37,067 nt of DNA from Pseudomonadota bacterium (lineage in GTDB: Bacteria > Pseudomonadota > Gammaproteobacteria > Burkholderiales > Rhodocyclaceae): positions 1 to 37,067 of the forward strand of contig JAGTRX010000016.1 in assembly GCA_018262285.1 (NCBI GenBank), written 5' to 3'. The notes below the pieces were generated by a model that saw only the letters and a program-made list of their open reading frames with translations, did not search any database and had not been told where the DNA came from. The translations under genes and the position numbers were made by a program. Shown in pieces: positions 16,220 to 26,192 of this stretch. Numbering within the stretch: position 1 is the first letter of the stretch; each line of letters begins with the position of its first letter.

Positions 16220-17083
16220 ATGCATAGCCAGCACTTTTACACTCTAACCGCATCTTGCCCCGATCAGGTCGGCATCATCGCCAAAGTTTCAGGTTTCATT
16301 GCAGAAAATGGCGGCTGGATTCTCGAATCAAGCTATCACGCCGACGCCCTGACCGGCCAGTATTTCATGCGTATCGAAATCAAGGCAGATTCATTGCCTT
16401 TCTTGCTGGCCGAATTCCGCGAACGTTTCCGCGTTGCCGTTGCCGAACCACTGCAAATGACCTGGCGCATCACCGACAGTGCGGTGAAAAAACGGGTGGT
16501 TATCCTCGTTTCAAAGCAAGAGCATTGCCTTTATGACCTCTTGTCACGCTGGCAAGCCAAGGAAATGGATATCGAAATTCCCTGCGTCATTTCCAACCAC
16601 GATACCTTCCGTGGCTTTGTTGAATGGCACGGCATTCCCTTCCACCATGTACCAGTAAAAAACGAGGACAAAGACGCTGCTTACGCCGAAGTTCAGCGCA
16701 TTTTCGACGATGTTCGCGGCGACTGCATGGTTTTGGCCCGGTATATGCAGATATTGTCGCCAGCCCTCTGCGAAGCGAACAAGGGCCGTATCATCAATAT
16801 CCACCACTCCTTCCTGCCCTCCTTCGTCGGCGCCAAACCTTATCATCAGGCTTACGCGCGCGGCGTCAAACTGATCGGAGCAACCTGTCACTACGTCACC
16901 CCGGAACTCGACGCCGGACCCATCATTGAACAGGACGTTATCCGCATCGATCACTCTGACTCGCCTGAAGACATGGTGCGCTACGGCAAGGACATTGAAA
17001 AAACAGTCCTCGCCCGCGGCCTACGCTATCACCTGGAAGACAGGGTATTGACCTACGGCAACAAGACGGTGGTCTTCAGATAA
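16220..17083 (+). CDS. purU: Formyltetrahydrofolate deformylase
   Basis: Hydrolyses 10-formyl-THF to formate and THF, balancing one-carbon pools and supplying formate to PurT. From the ATG at 16220 the protein has 287 residues: an N-terminal ACT domain (about 5-80, starting with YTLTASCPDQVGIIAKVSGF) and a formyltransferase-type catalytic domain. The catalytic segments NIHHSFLPSFVGAKPYHQAY and GATCHYVTPELDAGPIIEQD carry the Asn, His and Asp expected of PurU. An upstream in-frame ATG at 16190 would overlap thrH and add a non-conserved tail, so it is not chosen. Confidence 0.96.
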   Translation: MHSQHFYTLTASCPDQVGIIAKVSGFIAENGGWILESSYHADALTGQYFMRIEIKADSLPFLLAEFRERFRVAVAEPLQMTWRITDSAVKKRVVILVSKQEHCLYDLLSRWQAKEMDIEIPCVISNHDTFRGFVEWHGIPFHHVPVKNEDKDAAYAEVQRIFDDVRGDCMVLARYMQILSPALCEANKGRIINIHHSFLPSFVGAKPYHQAYARGVKLIGATCHYVTPELDAGPIIEQDVIRIDHSDSPEDMVRYGKDIEKTVLARGLRYHLEDRVLTYGNKTVVFR

Positions 17084-17113
17084 AATCTTCACTTTTAGCC
17101 GCTATAACGCCTT

Positions 17114-17136
17114 CTGTTGCCGTCTAACAGCTTTTT
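17114..17136 (+). terminator. Weak candidate terminator after purU
   Basis: A 5-bp stem CTGTT/AACAG (17114-17118, 17126-17130), plus one G-T pair, followed by CTTTTT. Short stem, so doubtful. Confidence 0.3.
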
Positions 17137-17206
17137 GAAATACTGCTGACATCGGCGGCATACAAGCATAGAATCACCTCATGGTCTGATGATTGGCGAA
17201 GGCGTC

Positions 17207-18535
17207 GTGAAAGAAACCCTGCCCACCTCCGAACTCTGCGTTGGCATGTATGTCAGCGATCTGGATCGTCCCTGGTTGGGGACGCCTTTCCTTTTGCAGG
17301 GTTTTTTGATCGAGGACACCGAGCAGATCACCCAGTTGCAACAGTGCTGCAAGACCGTGGAAATTGATCGCAGCCGCTCCATAGGCGATCAAGCGAAATC
17401 GCGCAGTGCGAATTTCCAGTTCAAGCCTTCCGAGCCAGCACCGCGCACGGCGACTGTTGAAGAATATGTCCAGGTGGACGAAGCAAAGCCTGAAGACTTT
17501 CCCGCCATTTGCCGCCTGTTGCGCAACAAACGTTCAAGTCGACGTTTTGCCAAGCAACCAGCCATCAACCCAGTTGATGGTCAGAGCCGGCTTGAGCCGG
17601 AAATGCTGTATTCGGCACCTATCATCGATGACATCAAGCAGACCCTTGAGGCCATTCGCAACAGCTTCGATCTGGAAAGTGGCGAAAAAATCCGGCAAAT
17701 CAGCGCTCTTGTCGGTGAATTGGCCGGTAGCGTTTCGCGCAATCCGGACGCCATGCTTTGGCTGACTCGCCTCAAAAGCACTGACCGCTATTCCTATGAC
17801 CATGCCGTTGATGTTTCCATACACCTGATGATTTTCGGGCGCTTCCTCAATCTGGCAGCAGAGATGGTTGAAAAACTGGGCTTGGTCGGCATGATGCAGG
17901 ATATCGGCAAAGTTGATATTCCGCAGGATGTCCTTAACAAGCCGGACCGGTTGACTGATGAAGAATACGCCCTGATTCAGTCACATGTCGCCAGTTCGCT
18001 GGAAATGCTTGCCAATCAAGCCAACTTCGACGCGGAGATGCTGGAAATCGTCGCCGGCCATCATGAGCGCCATGATGGCAGTGGTTATCCGAGCCGCCTG
18101 CAAGGTGAAAAAATCAGCCTTAACGCCGAGCTGGCTGGCATGATCGACGCTTACTGCGCCATGACGCGCAATCGCAGTTACAACCCGGCAGTCTCGCATC
18201 AACGCGCCCTTGAATATCTGATTGGCAGTCGCGGCAGCAAGTTTCGCGAGGCGCTAGTCGACCAGTTTATCCAGTGCATGGGGTTATATCCAGTGGGTAC
18301 GCTGGTCGAGCTCAATAGCAGCGAAGTGGCGGTGGTCATCCAGCAAAACCGGGTGCGGCGCCTGCAGCCGCGTGTGCTCATCGTGCTGGCGGCGGACAAA
18401 AGCATCGAGCGCTACCCGCGCACCCTCGATCTGATGATGAATCCGGCGACTGCACTGGGCGAAACCTACCGTATCCTGCGCTCCTTGCCGCCTGATGCCT
18501 ACGGTATTAATCCGAGCGAGCTTTATCTTGCCTAA
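17207..18535 (+). CDS. HD-GYP domain protein with N-terminal DUF3391
   Basis: A predicted c-di-GMP phosphodiesterase. The GTG at 17207 gives a start like other DUF3391 proteins (KETLPTSELCVGMYVSDLDRPWL), with GAAGG just upstream; an ATG at 17189 would add six residues. The DUF3391 region spans about residues 1-130 and the HD-GYP domain about 175-365. HHERHDGSGYP is intact, and the metal-binding His of DHAVDV and of SHVASSLEM are present. The HD dyad itself reads QD (MMQDIGKVDIP), so one metal ligand is replaced by Gln. Activity is therefore likely but not certain. No membrane segment. The EAL-protein gene begins inside its 3' end, so both c-di-GMP genes form one unit. Confidence 0.92.
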   Translation: MKETLPTSELCVGMYVSDLDRPWLGTPFLLQGFLIEDTEQITQLQQCCKTVEIDRSRSIGDQAKSRSANFQFKPSEPAPRTATVEEYVQVDEAKPEDFPAICRLLRNKRSSRRFAKQPAINPVDGQSRLEPEMLYSAPIIDDIKQTLEAIRNSFDLESGEKIRQISALVGELAGSVSRNPDAMLWLTRLKSTDRYSYDHAVDVSIHLMIFGRFLNLAAEMVEKLGLVGMMQDIGKVDIPQDVLNKPDRLTDEEYALIQSHVASSLEMLANQANFDAEMLEIVAGHHERHDGSGYPSRLQGEKISLNAELAGMIDAYCAMTRNRSYNPAVSHQRALEYLIGSRGSKFREALVDQFIQCMGLYPVGTLVELNSSEVAVVIQQNRVRRLQPRVLIVLAADKSIERYPRTLDLMMNPATALGETYRILRSLPPDAYGINPSELYLA

Positions 18536-19853
18536 AACTCTCGCAGCGACTCCGACAACCGACATTGATCCTTTTACTGGCCTGCACAAGTTGCCGCAGG
18601 CGCTCGCCGATATTTCCCTACTGGCAAGACAACAATCGAGCACCCAAACGCTGGGCATCGTTTCCCTGTTTGTGCCGCCATCTCCGGCGCTCTACCGTAT
18701 TACGCCCGAGGCCGGCCATCATCTGCGTGCCGCCTTGTCGCAACGGGTAATGCGGGCGCTACGCAAACAGGATCGGCTTTATTCAGTCAGCAACTGGGAA
18801 TGGCTTATCCTGTTGCCGGAGCTGGTGAGTGCCGCCCCTCTGACTTTGGCCATGATGAAAGTGCGCACGGCGCTTGGCGATGCTTTCGAGACCCTTGATG
18901 GTGATCACCTGCAACTCGACGCCTTTTGCGGCGGCTCGGCGTGGCCGGATGATGGCGACGATCCCATCCACCTTGCCCAATCCGCCCGAATTGCCCGCTT
19001 GCATGCCGCCAGTAGCGGTAGCGGCGCGCTTTGCTACCAGCGCCACATGGACAAAACCGAGGCGGGGCAGACCCGTTTTCAGACGGCCTTGCAACAGGCG
19101 CTTTCCGGCAACCAGGAAAACCCGATGAGTCTGCACCTGCAACCACAGGTAGACCTGACCAGTGGCGCCTGTTCCGGGGCAGAAGCTTTGTTGCGCTGGC
19201 AGCACGAGGATGGCAATGCCGTGCCACCACACCATATTATTGCGGCTCTGGAAAAACTGGGGCTGCGCCATAGTTTTACGCGCTGGTTACTCAATCAGTC
19301 CATGCAATGCATTACCGCGCTGACCGAGGCCGGTATCAATATTCCGCTCTCGGTCAATCTTTCGGCCAGCGATCTGCTCGACGTTGAATTGCCTGACCTG
19401 GTCATGCAGGCGCTGGCCATTTGGGAAATTCCAGCGCATCGCTTGCTGTTGGAAATCACTGAAACCATGATGGTCGAAGAAACGCCACAGGTGACAGAAG
19501 TATTACGTCGCCTGCGGCAGCTTGGCCTGACTTTGGCGATTGACGATTTTGGCACGGGTTATGCCGGTATGAGCTATCTGCAGCGTTTGCCGGTCGAGGA
19601 GGTCAAGATCGACCAGCGCTTTGTCCGGCAGGCCGTTGGCACCAAACGCGACCGCGAAATTATTGCCTCCATTATCCAGTTGTCGCATCGCCTGAGCCTC
19701 AAGGTGGTTGCCGAAGGCGTCGAAAACCAGGAGACCGCCGATATGCTGTGGTCGCTCGGTTGTGAAACGGCGCAGGGCAATTTCTTTTCGCCGGCGCTCT
19801 CGCTTGAAGATTTTATCCGCTGGTACAAGCGCAAACAGGTGCCGGCAACCTGA
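18495..19853 (+). CDS. Degenerate GGDEF-EAL protein, c-di-GMP phosphodiesterase
   Basis: A protein of up to 452 residues with a worn-out GGDEF domain (about 25-180; the signature site reads SNWEW) and a complete EAL domain (about 200-450). The EAL domain keeps EALLRW (Glu230), NLSASD, EITET, IDDFGTGY, the Lys of VKIDQRFV and AEGVEN, so hydrolysis of c-di-GMP to pGpG is expected. The start is uncertain: an ATG at 18495 overlaps the HD-GYP gene by 41 nt, while a TTG at 18528 overlaps it by 8 nt; neither has a strong Shine-Dalgarno. The tandem layout suggests joint expression with the HD-GYP protein, opposing the diguanylate cyclase encoded at 9.5-11.3 kb. Confidence 0.92.
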   Translation: MPTVLIRASFILPKTLAATPTTDIDPFTGLHKLPQALADISLLARQQSSTQTLGIVSLFVPPSPALYRITPEAGHHLRAALSQRVMRALRKQDRLYSVSNWEWLILLPELVSAAPLTLAMMKVRTALGDAFETLDGDHLQLDAFCGGSAWPDDGDDPIHLAQSARIARLHAASSGSGALCYQRHMDKTEAGQTRFQTALQQALSGNQENPMSLHLQPQVDLTSGACSGAEALLRWQHEDGNAVPPHHIIAALEKLGLRHSFTRWLLNQSMQCITALTEAGINIPLSVNLSASDLLDVELPDLVMQALAIWEIPAHRLLLEITETMMVEETPQVTEVLRRLRQLGLTLAIDDFGTGYAGMSYLQRLPVEEVKIDQRFVRQAVGTKRDREIIASIIQLSHRLSLKVVAEGVENQETADMLWSLGCETAQGNFFSPALSLEDFIRWYKRKQVPAT

Positions 19854-19945
19854 CTCTCCACCGACAAGTTCATTACAATGCCGGCTTTGAACGGGATCGG
19901 CACGATCCGGGCGAGCAACATTCAACGCAAAGGCCAAAGCACAAC

Positions 19946-21238
19946 ATGATATTTCGTACAGCCATTTTCCTTTTGACGGCATTGCTGGCGCTGCCCGCTT
20001 TTTGCGGCGTTCGCATCGACCACTGGGTAACTTCTGCCGGGGCGCGCGTCTATTATGTTGATAGCCAGGCGCTGCCGATTCTCGATGTGCAGATTGATTT
20101 TGCTGCCGGTGCCATGTTCGACCCACCCGGCAAATCCGGACTGGCTGGCCTGACCCGCAGCGTTCTTGAGCTTGGCGCCGGGCGACTTGATGAAAATGCG
20201 ATTGCCGACCGGCTGGCCGACGTTGGCGCCAGATTGGGTGGCGGTGCTGATAGCGACCGTGCGTCAGTCAGTCTGCGCACGCTGGCCGAAAGCGAAAAGC
20301 AGGAGGCAGCGTTGCAAATTCTGCGTAGCATATTGCAGACACCGCGCTTTGATGCAGCCGTTTTTGAGCGCGAAAAAACCCGCAGCATAGCCGGGCTGAA
20401 GGAGGCGCTGACGCGACCGCAGGGTCTGGCCAGTCGGGCTTTCTGGCAAGCGATGTATCCTGGTCATCCCTATGGACGGCAGGCCACACCGGAAAGTCTC
20501 GACGCACTCAAGCTGGCTGATGCCCGTGCCTTCTGGCAGCGCTATTACGTTGCCCGCAACGCCAGCATTACCATCGTTGGCAAGATCAGTCGAACGGAGG
20601 CGGAAAAGTTGGCCGAAAAACTGATGGCTGGATTGCCGGCAGGCAGTGTGCCGGAATTGCCGGCGTTACCAACGCGTCCGGCTGGCAGCATCCAGAAAAT
20701 TGTTCATCCGGCCAGTCAGTCGCATATCCATATCGGGATGCCGGCCATTGAGCGCGGCCACCCCGATTACTTCCCCCTCTTCGTCGGTAATTACAGCCTG
20801 GGAGGCGGAGGTTTCGTCTCGCGCCTGATGAAGGAAGTGCGCGACAAACGCGGCTTCGCCTACAGTGTCTATAGCTATTTTGCCCCGCTCAAGCAGGCGG
20901 GGCCCTTCCAGATCGGCCTGCAGACCAAGCGGGCACAGGCCGGCGAAGCCCTGGCAGTGGCGCGTGCGTTACTTGAAGAATTCATTCGCAGCGGCCCGAC
21001 CGAGGAAGAACTGGCGGCTGCCAAGGCCAATCTGACCGGCAGTTTTCCGCTGCGCATCGACAGCAACCAAAAGATACTGGAGAACGTCGCCAATATCGGT
21101 TTTTACGGCCTGCCGCTTGATTATCTCGACACCTACCAGCAAAAGGTTTCCGCAGTGACTGCCGAACAGGTGCGGCAAGCCTTTGTCCGTCATGTCAGCC
21201 CTGAACACCTGGTGACAGTGATGGTGGCAGCGGATTGA
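19946..21238 (+). CDS. Secreted M16-family protein without zinc site (PqqL-like non-catalytic subunit)
   Basis: A 430-residue exported protein: signal peptide about 1-20 (FLLTALLALPAF), then two M16 (pitrilysin-like) domains. The catalytic HxxEH motif is absent; the equivalent region reads LGAGRLDENAIADRLADVGA. Conserved M16 features of the second domain remain (RDKRGFAYSVYSYF, GPTEEELAAAKANL). In many Proteobacteria such a protein is the partner of a catalytic M16 peptidase encoded directly upstream, the pair preceding rsmD. Here the upstream gene is the EAL protein, so the catalytic partner is missing from this locus. It may act with a partner encoded elsewhere or as a binding or chaperone protein. 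Confidence 0.9.
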   Translation: MIFRTAIFLLTALLALPAFCGVRIDHWVTSAGARVYYVDSQALPILDVQIDFAAGAMFDPPGKSGLAGLTRSVLELGAGRLDENAIADRLADVGARLGGGADSDRASVSLRTLAESEKQEAALQILRSILQTPRFDAAVFEREKTRSIAGLKEALTRPQGLASRAFWQAMYPGHPYGRQATPESLDALKLADARAFWQRYYVARNASITIVGKISRTEAEKLAEKLMAGLPAGSVPELPALPTRPAGSIQKIVHPASQSHIHIGMPAIERGHPDYFPLFVGNYSLGGGGFVSRLMKEVRDKRGFAYSVYSYFAPLKQAGPFQIGLQTKRAQAGEALAVARALLEEFIRSGPTEEELAAAKANLTGSFPLRIDSNQKILENVANIGFYGLPLDYLDTYQQKVSAVTAEQVRQAFVRHVSPEHLVTVMVAAD

Positions 21239-21254
21239 AGGTGAGTTATTTTTT

Positions 21255-21350
21255 AACGCGGAGGCGCGGAAAACGCAGCGTGCCGCAGAGATCGGGCATT
21301 TCTTTTCAGTTTTTTCTTTGCGGCTCTCTACGCCTTTGTGACTCTGCGTT
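21255..21350. repeat. Imperfect inverted repeat upstream of rsmD
   Basis: Left arm blocks AACGCGGAG (21255-21263) and GCCGCAGAG (21282-21290) are mirrored by CTTTGCGGC (21316-21324) and CTCTGCGTT (21342-21350), with similar GGCG-rich sequence between. The arms of about 36 nt flank a 25-nt T-rich centre. The style (GCAGAG/CTCTGCG) resembles dispersed REP-like elements of betaproteobacteria. It abuts the rsmD ribosome-binding site (GGAGG, 21351-21355). Confidence 0.6.
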
Positions 21351-21359
21351 GGAGGTTTT

Positions 21360-22703
<1,344 letters not shown>

Positions 22704-22720
22704 CTGGCACCTCTAAAAAT

Positions 22721-22792
22721 TCGTCACACCGACGAAGGCCGGTGTCCAGTTCTTTGATTCCTGCTGGATTCCGGCCTTCGCCGGAATGACGA
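22721..22792. repeat. Double-hairpin dRS3-like inverted repeat
   Basis: Two 29-nt arms (22721-22749 and 22764-22792), 24 of 29 positions complementary, around a 14-nt centre. Each arm also folds alone as a 20-nt unit of 6-bp stem, 8-nt loop and 6-bp stem: ACACCG-N8-CGGTGT (22726-22745) and ATTCCG-N8-CGGAAT (22768-22787). The differences between arms are compensated within each stem. The second unit resembles the Neisseria dRS3 repeat (ATTCCC-N8-GGGAAT). It lies between two convergent genes and may stop transcription from both sides. Confidence 0.8.
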
Positions 22793-22807
22793 AAATGAAA
22801 CCGGTAC

Positions 22808-24757
22808 TCAGGCGGCGCGGCGAACCGACGGGATTTGCACCGAGAGCAGGCGTCGCACAACAGCGCTGACTTCCCCGAGCGACTCGATTTGTTGCTGCAA
22901 GGTGTTTTCGACGCTTTGTAGTTCGAGGATACGGTCTTCCAGTGTATCGGTCGCCAGGTGGATACGTTTGATGCTTTCGAGGCGACGCTTGAGCTGGATC
23001 TGGTGCTCGCGCACCTGCGTTTCCATCGGTGCCATGATGGCGCGCAGCCAGATTTCAGCGTCGCGGTTGGCCTTCTCGAAGGCACGCCTTACCTGCATGG
23101 CGACCTCGTCGAAAAATTTCTGGGTGACATTCTTCTTTTCGTGCCGGATGAGGCTGAGCATGGTGTTGAGATGGGTGTTGCACCAGTTTTCGAGGCGGTC
23201 GATTTCCTTTTCGTAACGCAACAGTGAAAAGGTGGTCGGCGAGCCGAGCTTAAGGCCATGCTCGACCGAGAATTTTTTGTATACCGCTTCCATCATCGTG
23301 ATGATTTCGCTGATTTCCTTGTTCGATTTGTTGAGGGCTTCGTGCGCCACGACGAAAAAATTGGCCATGGCATCGGACAACGCTCGCGAAAATGTCGCTT
23401 CCAGCATGGTCTCGCGCGTGCTGTGCGTAAGCTGGCGCAGGGCATCGAGGCCAAGATGGCCGAAGAGGTTGTTGGTCAGGGTGGAAAAGACGCTGCGCAC
23501 GGCGTAGTAGCGCTGTAGCCCGGTCTCGAACTCTTCTTTTTCCGAGCGCACCTTGCCCATCATGTACTCGACCACACCAGCGTTCTTGCCACGCAGTTCG
23601 GTCAGTTCGTTCAATTGTTCGCGCAGGCCGGCAAGGCGCTGTTCGAGCAGGCCGCGCACGCGCTGATATTCGTCAGTAAAATCGCTCTCGGAACTGTCGC
23701 GCACGATCTCCTGTTTGGCGGGAATCAATTCCTGCGAAAGAGCACTTTCCAGCTTGGGCAGGCGGCTGCGTTCGAGCAGGGGTTCATCGCCGTTGATCTT
23801 GGCGACCAGACCCTTGTGGGCTGAAACCGGGAAAATCTGGCGGCTCGGCAAATTGAGGGTAGTGGCACAGGAAGCCACCTGTTTCTTGATTTCCGCCTCG
23901 ATTTCCTGGGGCGATTTCAGTTCGTCCCACATGCTGTCGATCTTGTTGAGCACCACCATGCGGCCGCGCTTGGTGGCACCGCCATCGCCGATGTATTCCT
24001 TCCAGATGGCCAGATCGGACTGGGTGACGCCGGTGTCGGCGGCCAGGATGAACAGGACAGCGTGGGCGTTGGGCAACAGCGACAGAGTCAGTTCCGGTTC
24101 GGTACCGATGGCGTTCAAGCCAGGGGTGTCGAGAATGACCAAGCCCTGTTTTAGCAGCGGGTGCGGAAAATTGATGACGGCGTGACGCCAGCGCGGAATA
24201 TCGACCAGACCATCGCTGCCGATCTGGAAAGAGGCCAACTCGGCATTGTCGACAACAAAGCCGAAATTGCGCGCTTCTTCAGGCGTAACGCGCTTGGTCT
24301 CGCTGACTTGCTTGAGGGCTTCCTGCATGGATTCAGCCGAGTTGACCTCAAGGCCGACGGTGCGCCATTCATCGGGGAAACGCTTGTATTCGCTGACGCT
24401 GGCGTTGGTGGCGCGGGTTTCGATCGGCAGCAGATCAATGCGGGGCGGGCGGGTATCGTCGTAGAGCAGTTCGGTCGGGCACATGGTGGTGCGGCCGGCC
24501 GAGGAAGGCAGCATGCGGCTGCCGTATTCGGCAAAAAAGATGGCGTTGATGAGTTCCGACTTGCCGCGCGAAAATTCGGCAACAAAAGCGACGTTGAGAC
24601 GATCTTCGCGCAAGCGCTCCAGCAGATGTGTGATGCGCATGTCGCTTTGCGCATCGGCAAGCTCATTGTCGGATAACCAGTCCTGGAAGCGTCCGATCGC
24701 TTCGCCAAGCAGGGTACGCCAGCGGCTGTATGCGGCAAATTGTTGAGCAAGCATCAT
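22808..24757 (-). CDS. Dynamin-family GTPase
   Basis: A 649-residue bacterial dynamin-like protein. The GTPase domain (about 50-345) shows the P-loop VAEFSRGKSELINAIF (Gly65-Lys66-Ser67), switch threonines near 90-91 (GRTTMCPTEL), DTPG at 210-213 and NKID at 271-274. The P-loop's first glycine is replaced by Ala60 (AxxxxGKS). The rest is a long helical, coiled-coil-rich stalk with no clear transmembrane helix, ending in QIPSVRRAA. Such proteins remodel or tether membranes. It is encoded alone, although many bacterial dynamins occur as adjacent pairs. A second ATG follows directly and could be the start. Its stop faces the ferredoxin gene across the double-hairpin repeat. Confidence 0.92.
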   Translation of the reverse strand: MMLAQQFAAYSRWRTLLGEAIGRFQDWLSDNELADAQSDMRITHLLERLREDRLNVAFVAEFSRGKSELINAIFFAEYGSRMLPSSAGRTTMCPTELLYDDTRPPRIDLLPIETRATNASVSEYKRFPDEWRTVGLEVNSAESMQEALKQVSETKRVTPEEARNFGFVVDNAELASFQIGSDGLVDIPRWRHAVINFPHPLLKQGLVILDTPGLNAIGTEPELTLSLLPNAHAVLFILAADTGVTQSDLAIWKEYIGDGGATKRGRMVVLNKIDSMWDELKSPQEIEAEIKKQVASCATTLNLPSRQIFPVSAHKGLVAKINGDEPLLERSRLPKLESALSQELIPAKQEIVRDSSESDFTDEYQRVRGLLEQRLAGLREQLNELTELRGKNAGVVEYMMGKVRSEKEEFETGLQRYYAVRSVFSTLTNNLFGHLGLDALRQLTHSTRETMLEATFSRALSDAMANFFVVAHEALNKSNKEISEIITMMEAVYKKFSVEHGLKLGSPTTFSLLRYEKEIDRLENWCNTHLNTMLSLIRHEKKNVTQKFFDEVAMQVRRAFEKANRDAEIWLRAIMAPMETQVREHQIQLKRRLESIKRIHLATDTLEDRILELQSVENTLQQQIESLGEVSAVVRRLLSVQIPSVRRAA

Positions 24758-24815
24758 GGCTTTAACATCTTTCCTAAGCTTCAGCCCGTAAATCTAGCAC
24801 AAGTGCGTGTTGGAA

Positions 24816-26162
24816 TCAGCTAGGAGTTTCCCTCTTGAGGATTTTCTTTGCCGGGTTGCTACAAGGAAACACAAGGCGGGCGATCAGACCGCCGCCGTCG
24901 CGCGCCAGTAGTTCAAAGCGCCCGCCATGCAAGCGGGCGATGCGTTCAACGATGGCCAACCCCAGGCCGGTGCCAGTGGCGCCGCCACGGGCGCTGTCGA
25001 GCCGGATGAAGGGGCGCTTGACGCGCTCCAGTTCTTCTGGCGGTATGCCGGGGCCGCGATCCAGGATTTCAACATGCAATTCATTCTTTTCGGCGTGCGC
25101 CTTGAGGCTGACTTCCTGGCTGCCGTATTTGAAGGCATTGTCAATCAGGTTGTTGATGGCGCGCACCAGAGCCTTGGGACGCAATTTGCAGGCCGGCAGG
25201 GAGCCAATTTCGGCGCTGACTTGGCGTCCTGGACGATTTTGCCGGGCGACAATATCCGCCAGCAGCATGGCGGGCTCAAAAATGTCTTCCGCCTCACCCT
25301 CTTCGCCACGCGCGTAATCGAGAAACTGGGCGATCACCGCTTCCATTTGTTCGATGTCGGCAATGATGGCTAGGCGGGAGTTCTCGTCGGCAACGCTCAA
25401 TTCCGCTTCCAGACGCAGACGGGTCAGCGGCGTGCGCAAGTCGTGCGAGATGCCGGCCAGCACTTCGGCGCGTTCGCGTTCATTGCTTTCAAGATCAGTC
25501 GCCATACGGTTGAAAGCGGCGGCCAGTTGGCACAATTCCTCTGCGCCCTCTTCTTCCAGCGGCGTCGGCTTTTGCCCGCTGCCAACTGTGGCGGCGGCTT
25601 GAACCATTTTTGCCAGCGGCCGGCTCTGACGCGAGGCGATAAACCAGGCAAACAACAGCGACAGCCCGGTAGCCAGTGTTCCCCAGGTCAGCCAGTGCCA
25701 GGTGCGTTCATATTGGGTACGGGCACGCGGCAGAACGACCCAGTATTCATCGTCGCTTTGTTCATCAAAGCGAAAACTGACCCAGAAACCGGCAACACCA
25801 TCCACATTGAGGGAAATGCGGGTTTTATCGCCCAATTTTTGGCGAATTTCATCCTGCAGAAAATTGTAGAAACGCTCATCCGGCAAGGGGAGGATCTTGT
25901 CGTCAGTTTCCAGTGGCAACAAGCGAATGCCTTCGCGAGCGCTCAATTCGGAAAAGAAATCCGGCCTTTTTTCCGGCGCTGAAGCCACCAGCGCCGCGCG
26001 CACCAGATTGACCACACTGACCGCCGTTTGCGCCGTGTCGCGCGCCCGTGGTTCGGTGCCATAGAGCCGGAAAATGCCCAGCCACGTGGCCGCGCTGAGC
26101 ACCGACAGTGCCGCGATCAGCAAAAAGGTACGAACCAGCAAGGTGCGGGGGAGAAGGCTCAT
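24816..26162 (-). CDS. envZ: EnvZ-type sensor histidine kinase
   Basis: A 448-residue inner-membrane kinase: membrane helix about 12-31, a periplasmic domain about 32-155, a second helix about 156-176, HAMP about 177-230, and HisKA with His240 in the H-box (AGISHDLRTPLTRLR). The ATPase domain has the N box (INNLIDNAFKYG), G1 (DRGPGIP) and G2 (GTGLGLAI). Architecture and the SHDLRTPLTRLRLE motif match EnvZ. The gene starts 30 nt after ompR, making an ompR-envZ pair that would respond to envelope or osmotic conditions. The periplasmic domain sequence is too variable to identify a signal. Confidence 0.93.
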   Translation of the reverse strand: MSLLPRTLLVRTFLLIAALSVLSAATWLGIFRLYGTEPRARDTAQTAVSVVNLVRAALVASAPEKRPDFFSELSAREGIRLLPLETDDKILPLPDERFYNFLQDEIRQKLGDKTRISLNVDGVAGFWVSFRFDEQSDDEYWVVLPRARTQYERTWHWLTWGTLATGLSLLFAWFIASRQSRPLAKMVQAAATVGSGQKPTPLEEEGAEELCQLAAAFNRMATDLESNERERAEVLAGISHDLRTPLTRLRLEAELSVADENSRLAIIADIEQMEAVIAQFLDYARGEEGEAEDIFEPAMLLADIVARQNRPGRQVSAEIGSLPACKLRPKALVRAINNLIDNAFKYGSQEVSLKAHAEKNELHVEILDRGPGIPPEELERVKRPFIRLDSARGGATGTGLGLAIVERIARLHGGRFELLARDGGGLIARLVFPCSNPAKKILKRETPS

Positions 26163-26192
26163 GCCGACAACTTTAAAGGGTATTTCCTGGCG

